In this document: one piece after another, positions 62,390 to 64,000 of the stretch
Position numbering within the stretch: the first letter of the stretch is position 1
How the letters are laid out: every line of letters starts with the position of its first letter
From: Caballeronia telluris
Lineage (GTDB): Bacteria > Pseudomonadota > Gammaproteobacteria > Burkholderiales > Burkholderiaceae
NCBI RefSeq assembly: GCF_001544495.1
Contig: NZ_FCNZ02000005.1
Coordinates: 248,001 to 312,000, forward strand
DNA: 64,000 nt
Reading direction: 5' to 3'
The notes under the pieces: generated by a model
What the model was told of the DNA's origin: nothing
Databases searched by the model: none
Seen by the model: only the letters and a program-made list of their open reading frames with translations
Position numbers and translations under genes: made by a program

Positions 62390-63238
62390 AAACAGATGAT
62401 CCTCGCTTGGAGCAGTGGCCTGGGTATCGCGAAACGCCTGAAGTGCTCGACGAAACGAACCGCAAAATGGAGGAACGATTTCAGGCGGCAAAAACCGCCT
62501 CGAACCGCTCTCCAGCAGGAAAAGGTACCGCGCACCTGCACCGCAGGCGCATCGGAGAACAGAGAGTGTATGACGTGCCGATGTACATCACCCTGAACAT
62601 GAGCCGCGCACAATTGCCCCGATCGCGAGCTTTCTTGCAGACAAAATCGCGGGGCGCTTGAAGCGCTATTATTCTGAAGACAAATTAAATAAATTGCGAA
62701 GAGTACTCAGTGCGGTGCGCCACTTATAGATGAATAGGAGCGGTTCGCAGACGTGGACAAAAGCTCCCCGCCGCCCGGCCGTCATAAACTGGGGCCGAAA
62801 CAAGGATGTTGGACTATTTCATTTTACCGGCACGTCATTGATGGCCGCGATGGCCGCTCGCCTTGAGCGCTGCCCGTCATATCGGCCAGTGTGGCCGCGA
62901 ATAGCGATGAAAAGAGATTCGCTGATGAGCCACGTTCCGTTACCATTTAATAAGCAGAGCATATCCTGCTTTTGCGTGCGAAAGCGCACGATGAAAATAA
63001 CAGTGGTTGAAGTAGATTCAACTTGTCAACCGACGGGCGCAGTCACGTTCCACGATTTGCGTACCGTTCAATATACGACGCTGCGCAGCAGCGCAATCGT
63101 TAAACATCCGGCCGGGTGCGAACTCGCCACCCGAGCAATGGCCTGGACTATCTGAGCGGCCTTCAAGATCGGTCTGTATCTCAACGGCGCTCACATACAG
63201 ATTTCAATCATTAGTACATCTATATAATGGGGAAATTC
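62390..63238. other. Intergenic region before the tyrosinase
   Basis: An 849-bp region, AT-richer than its flanks, between the flippase (minus) and tyrosinase (plus) genes. A 141-codon ORF at 62730-63155 and a 54-codon internal start at 62991 show no family features or good Shine-Dalgarno. I see no convincing gene or hairpin. Confidence 0.5.
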
Positions 63239-64000
63239 ATGACTTATCCGAAAATCAACCGGCGAGCTTTTCTGGGGGGCGCTGCTACGGCAATTTCCTG
63301 GGCCTCGTTTCCGTATATGGCGGCGGCCGCCACTCCGGTCGTTCGCCTCGAATGGCAGCAGTTCAAATCGACGACGCACTACGAGGCGTTTTATAGAGCG
63401 GTAGCCACGATGCTGGCCAACCCCAATGCGAACGATCCGAATTCATGGCAATACTGGACGAATGTGCATGTCAACTACTGTCCGCACAAGCAGCCGTATT
63501 TCCTGGCCTGGCACCGGGGTTATCTCTACTATCTCGAGCGGCAGATCAGGCTCGTATCAGGCGACAAAACATTCACGCTTCCGTACTGGGACTGGTTCGC
63601 AAACCCCAACATACCGAGCGAGTTCACCGATAGCGCAACCGGCAACCCGCTCTATTGCCCGCGGCTGAATACGAATGTCTACAGCGCACTCGATCTGTCG
63701 CCTTTCGCTGCCACCACGGTGAATTTTCAACGCGGCACCGCAAATTCTTTCGAAGAGAAGTTCGAGACCGCTCCGCATAATCCGGTGCACAACATCATCG
63801 GCATCTCGATGGCGACGATGCAGTCGCCGCGCGATCCGATCTTCTATCTGCATCACGCCAACATCGACAGGCTGTGGCACGCATGGTCGCTTCCGGACGG
63901 AAGGACGATGCCCGTTCCGAGCGATCCGTATTGGGCCGGAACGTTCACCTACGCCAATGGCCTGACCATCAACAAGGAACAAACGTATTCGAACCGCAGT
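63239..64000 (+). CDS. Tat-exported tyrosinase, partial
   Basis: The first 254 codons of a tyrosinase (type 3 di-copper oxidase), cut by the window edge. A Tat signal is visible: NRRAFLGGAATAIS, then a hydrophobic run to AAAA near residue 31. CuA ligands are His77, His83 and His92 (VHVNYCPH, WHRGY); CuB has His180, His184 and the HHANIDRLWH motif (His205/206). Cys81 in CPH matches the Cys-x-His thioether of fungal tyrosinases. The ATG at 63239 has GGGGA 5 nt upstream and an in-frame ATG at 63227 lacks one. It oxidises phenols in the periplasm, possibly forming melanin. The gene continues beyond 64000. Confidence 0.93.
   Translation, partial: MTYPKINRRAFLGGAATAISWASFPYMAAAATPVVRLEWQQFKSTTHYEAFYRAVATMLANPNANDPNSWQYWTNVHVNYCPHKQPYFLAWHRGYLYYLERQIRLVSGDKTFTLPYWDWFANPNIPSEFTDSATGNPLYCPRLNTNVYSALDLSPFAATTVNFQRGTANSFEEKFETAPHNPVHNIIGISMATMQSPRDPIFYLHHANIDRLWHAWSLPDGRTMPVPSDPYWAGTFTYANGLTINKEQTYSNRS

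Noticed and set aside
62730..63155. 141-codon ORF before the tyrosinase
   Set aside because: No Shine-Dalgarno, no family-like sequence, in an AT-richer spacer; the internal start at 62991 is no better.
63223..63228. TATAAT box before the tyrosinase
   Set aside because: Only about 10 bp before the ATG and immediately before its Shine-Dalgarno, so it cannot be the -10 of a transcript that carries that site.
1..64000. tRNA genes, CRISPR arrays, IS elements or integrase genes
   Set aside because: No cloverleaf, spaced direct repeats, transposase or integrase motifs were recognised.

Overview
The window is high-GC DNA with long overlapping antisense ORFs. Its gene content (GlxA/LysR/DeoR regulators, DUF4239, NodT-type efflux, BY-kinase EPS genes, amino acid:carrier-protein ligase) suggests a Burkholderiaceae chromosome or megaplasmid of the Paraburkholderia/Caballeronia type. 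This is inferred from gene families; no rRNA or other phylogenetic marker is present. No tRNA, CRISPR array, IS element or phage gene was seen.

Layout. (1) 0-11 kb is ordinary accessory metabolism and regulation: a Pro-rich exported protein, an EF-hand protein, a DeoR/MFS pair, a hydrolase/LysR pair, a GST, a chemoreceptor with a FliA-like promoter, a SnoaL-like protein divergent from a GlxA-type AraC regulator, a DUF4239 membrane protein and a YdcF-like protein. (2) 11.2-17.4 kb is a tightly coupled five-gene operon: carrier protein, acyl-CoA-dehydrogenase-like flavoprotein, class-II-synthetase-like amino acid:[carrier protein] ligase, DUF1839 protein and a cytoplasmic GH2 beta-mannosidase-like enzyme. 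Three of its four junctions are 4-nt stop/start overlaps and the fourth gap is 2 nt. This is the best candidate for an undescribed system. (3) 17.4-34.2 kb is an exopolysaccharide locus. A minus-strand run holds the tyrosine autokinase, three glycosyltransferases, a Wzy-like polymerase, a Wzx-like flippase and a tandem alpha/beta hydrolase. Next come a secreted GH99-like protein, the complete GDP-D-glycero-alpha-D-manno-heptose pathway (HddA, GmhA, HddC, GmhB) and a VpsR-type sigma-54 activator. A sigma-54-like promoter and repeats lie between the activator and the heptose operon. (4) 34.4-48.5 kb holds a PAS hybrid histidine kinase, a DHA2 drug exporter, an HlyD-ABC-TolC efflux operon ending in its TetR gene, a LysE exporter, an aspartate-racemase-like enzyme, a family 2 glycosyltransferase, a signal-less HtrA-like protease and a degenerate-receiver LuxR regulator. 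(5) 48.8-62.4 kb is a second polysaccharide region: UDP-glucose dehydrogenase, PAP2 protein, three glycosyltransferases, a TupA-like ATP-grasp protein, a Crp/Fnr regulator, a bifunctional GDP-mannose pyrophosphorylase, a degenerate GlxA-like regulator and a flippase. (6) From 63.24 kb a Tat-exported tyrosinase runs off the right edge.

How the parts fit. The heptose operon would supply GDP-heptose, ManC GDP-mannose and Ugd UDP-glucuronate to the glycosyltransferases, with Wzx/Wzy/Wzc handling assembly and export. No Wza-type outer-membrane channel, low-molecular-weight phosphatase or priming sugar-phosphate transferase is in the window, so either they are encoded elsewhere or the two regions share parts with another locus. 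The aminoacyl-carrier-protein operon converges on the EPS run with only 24 bp between their ends and itself ends in a glycosidase, so a glycan-linked role is a reasonable but unproven hypothesis.
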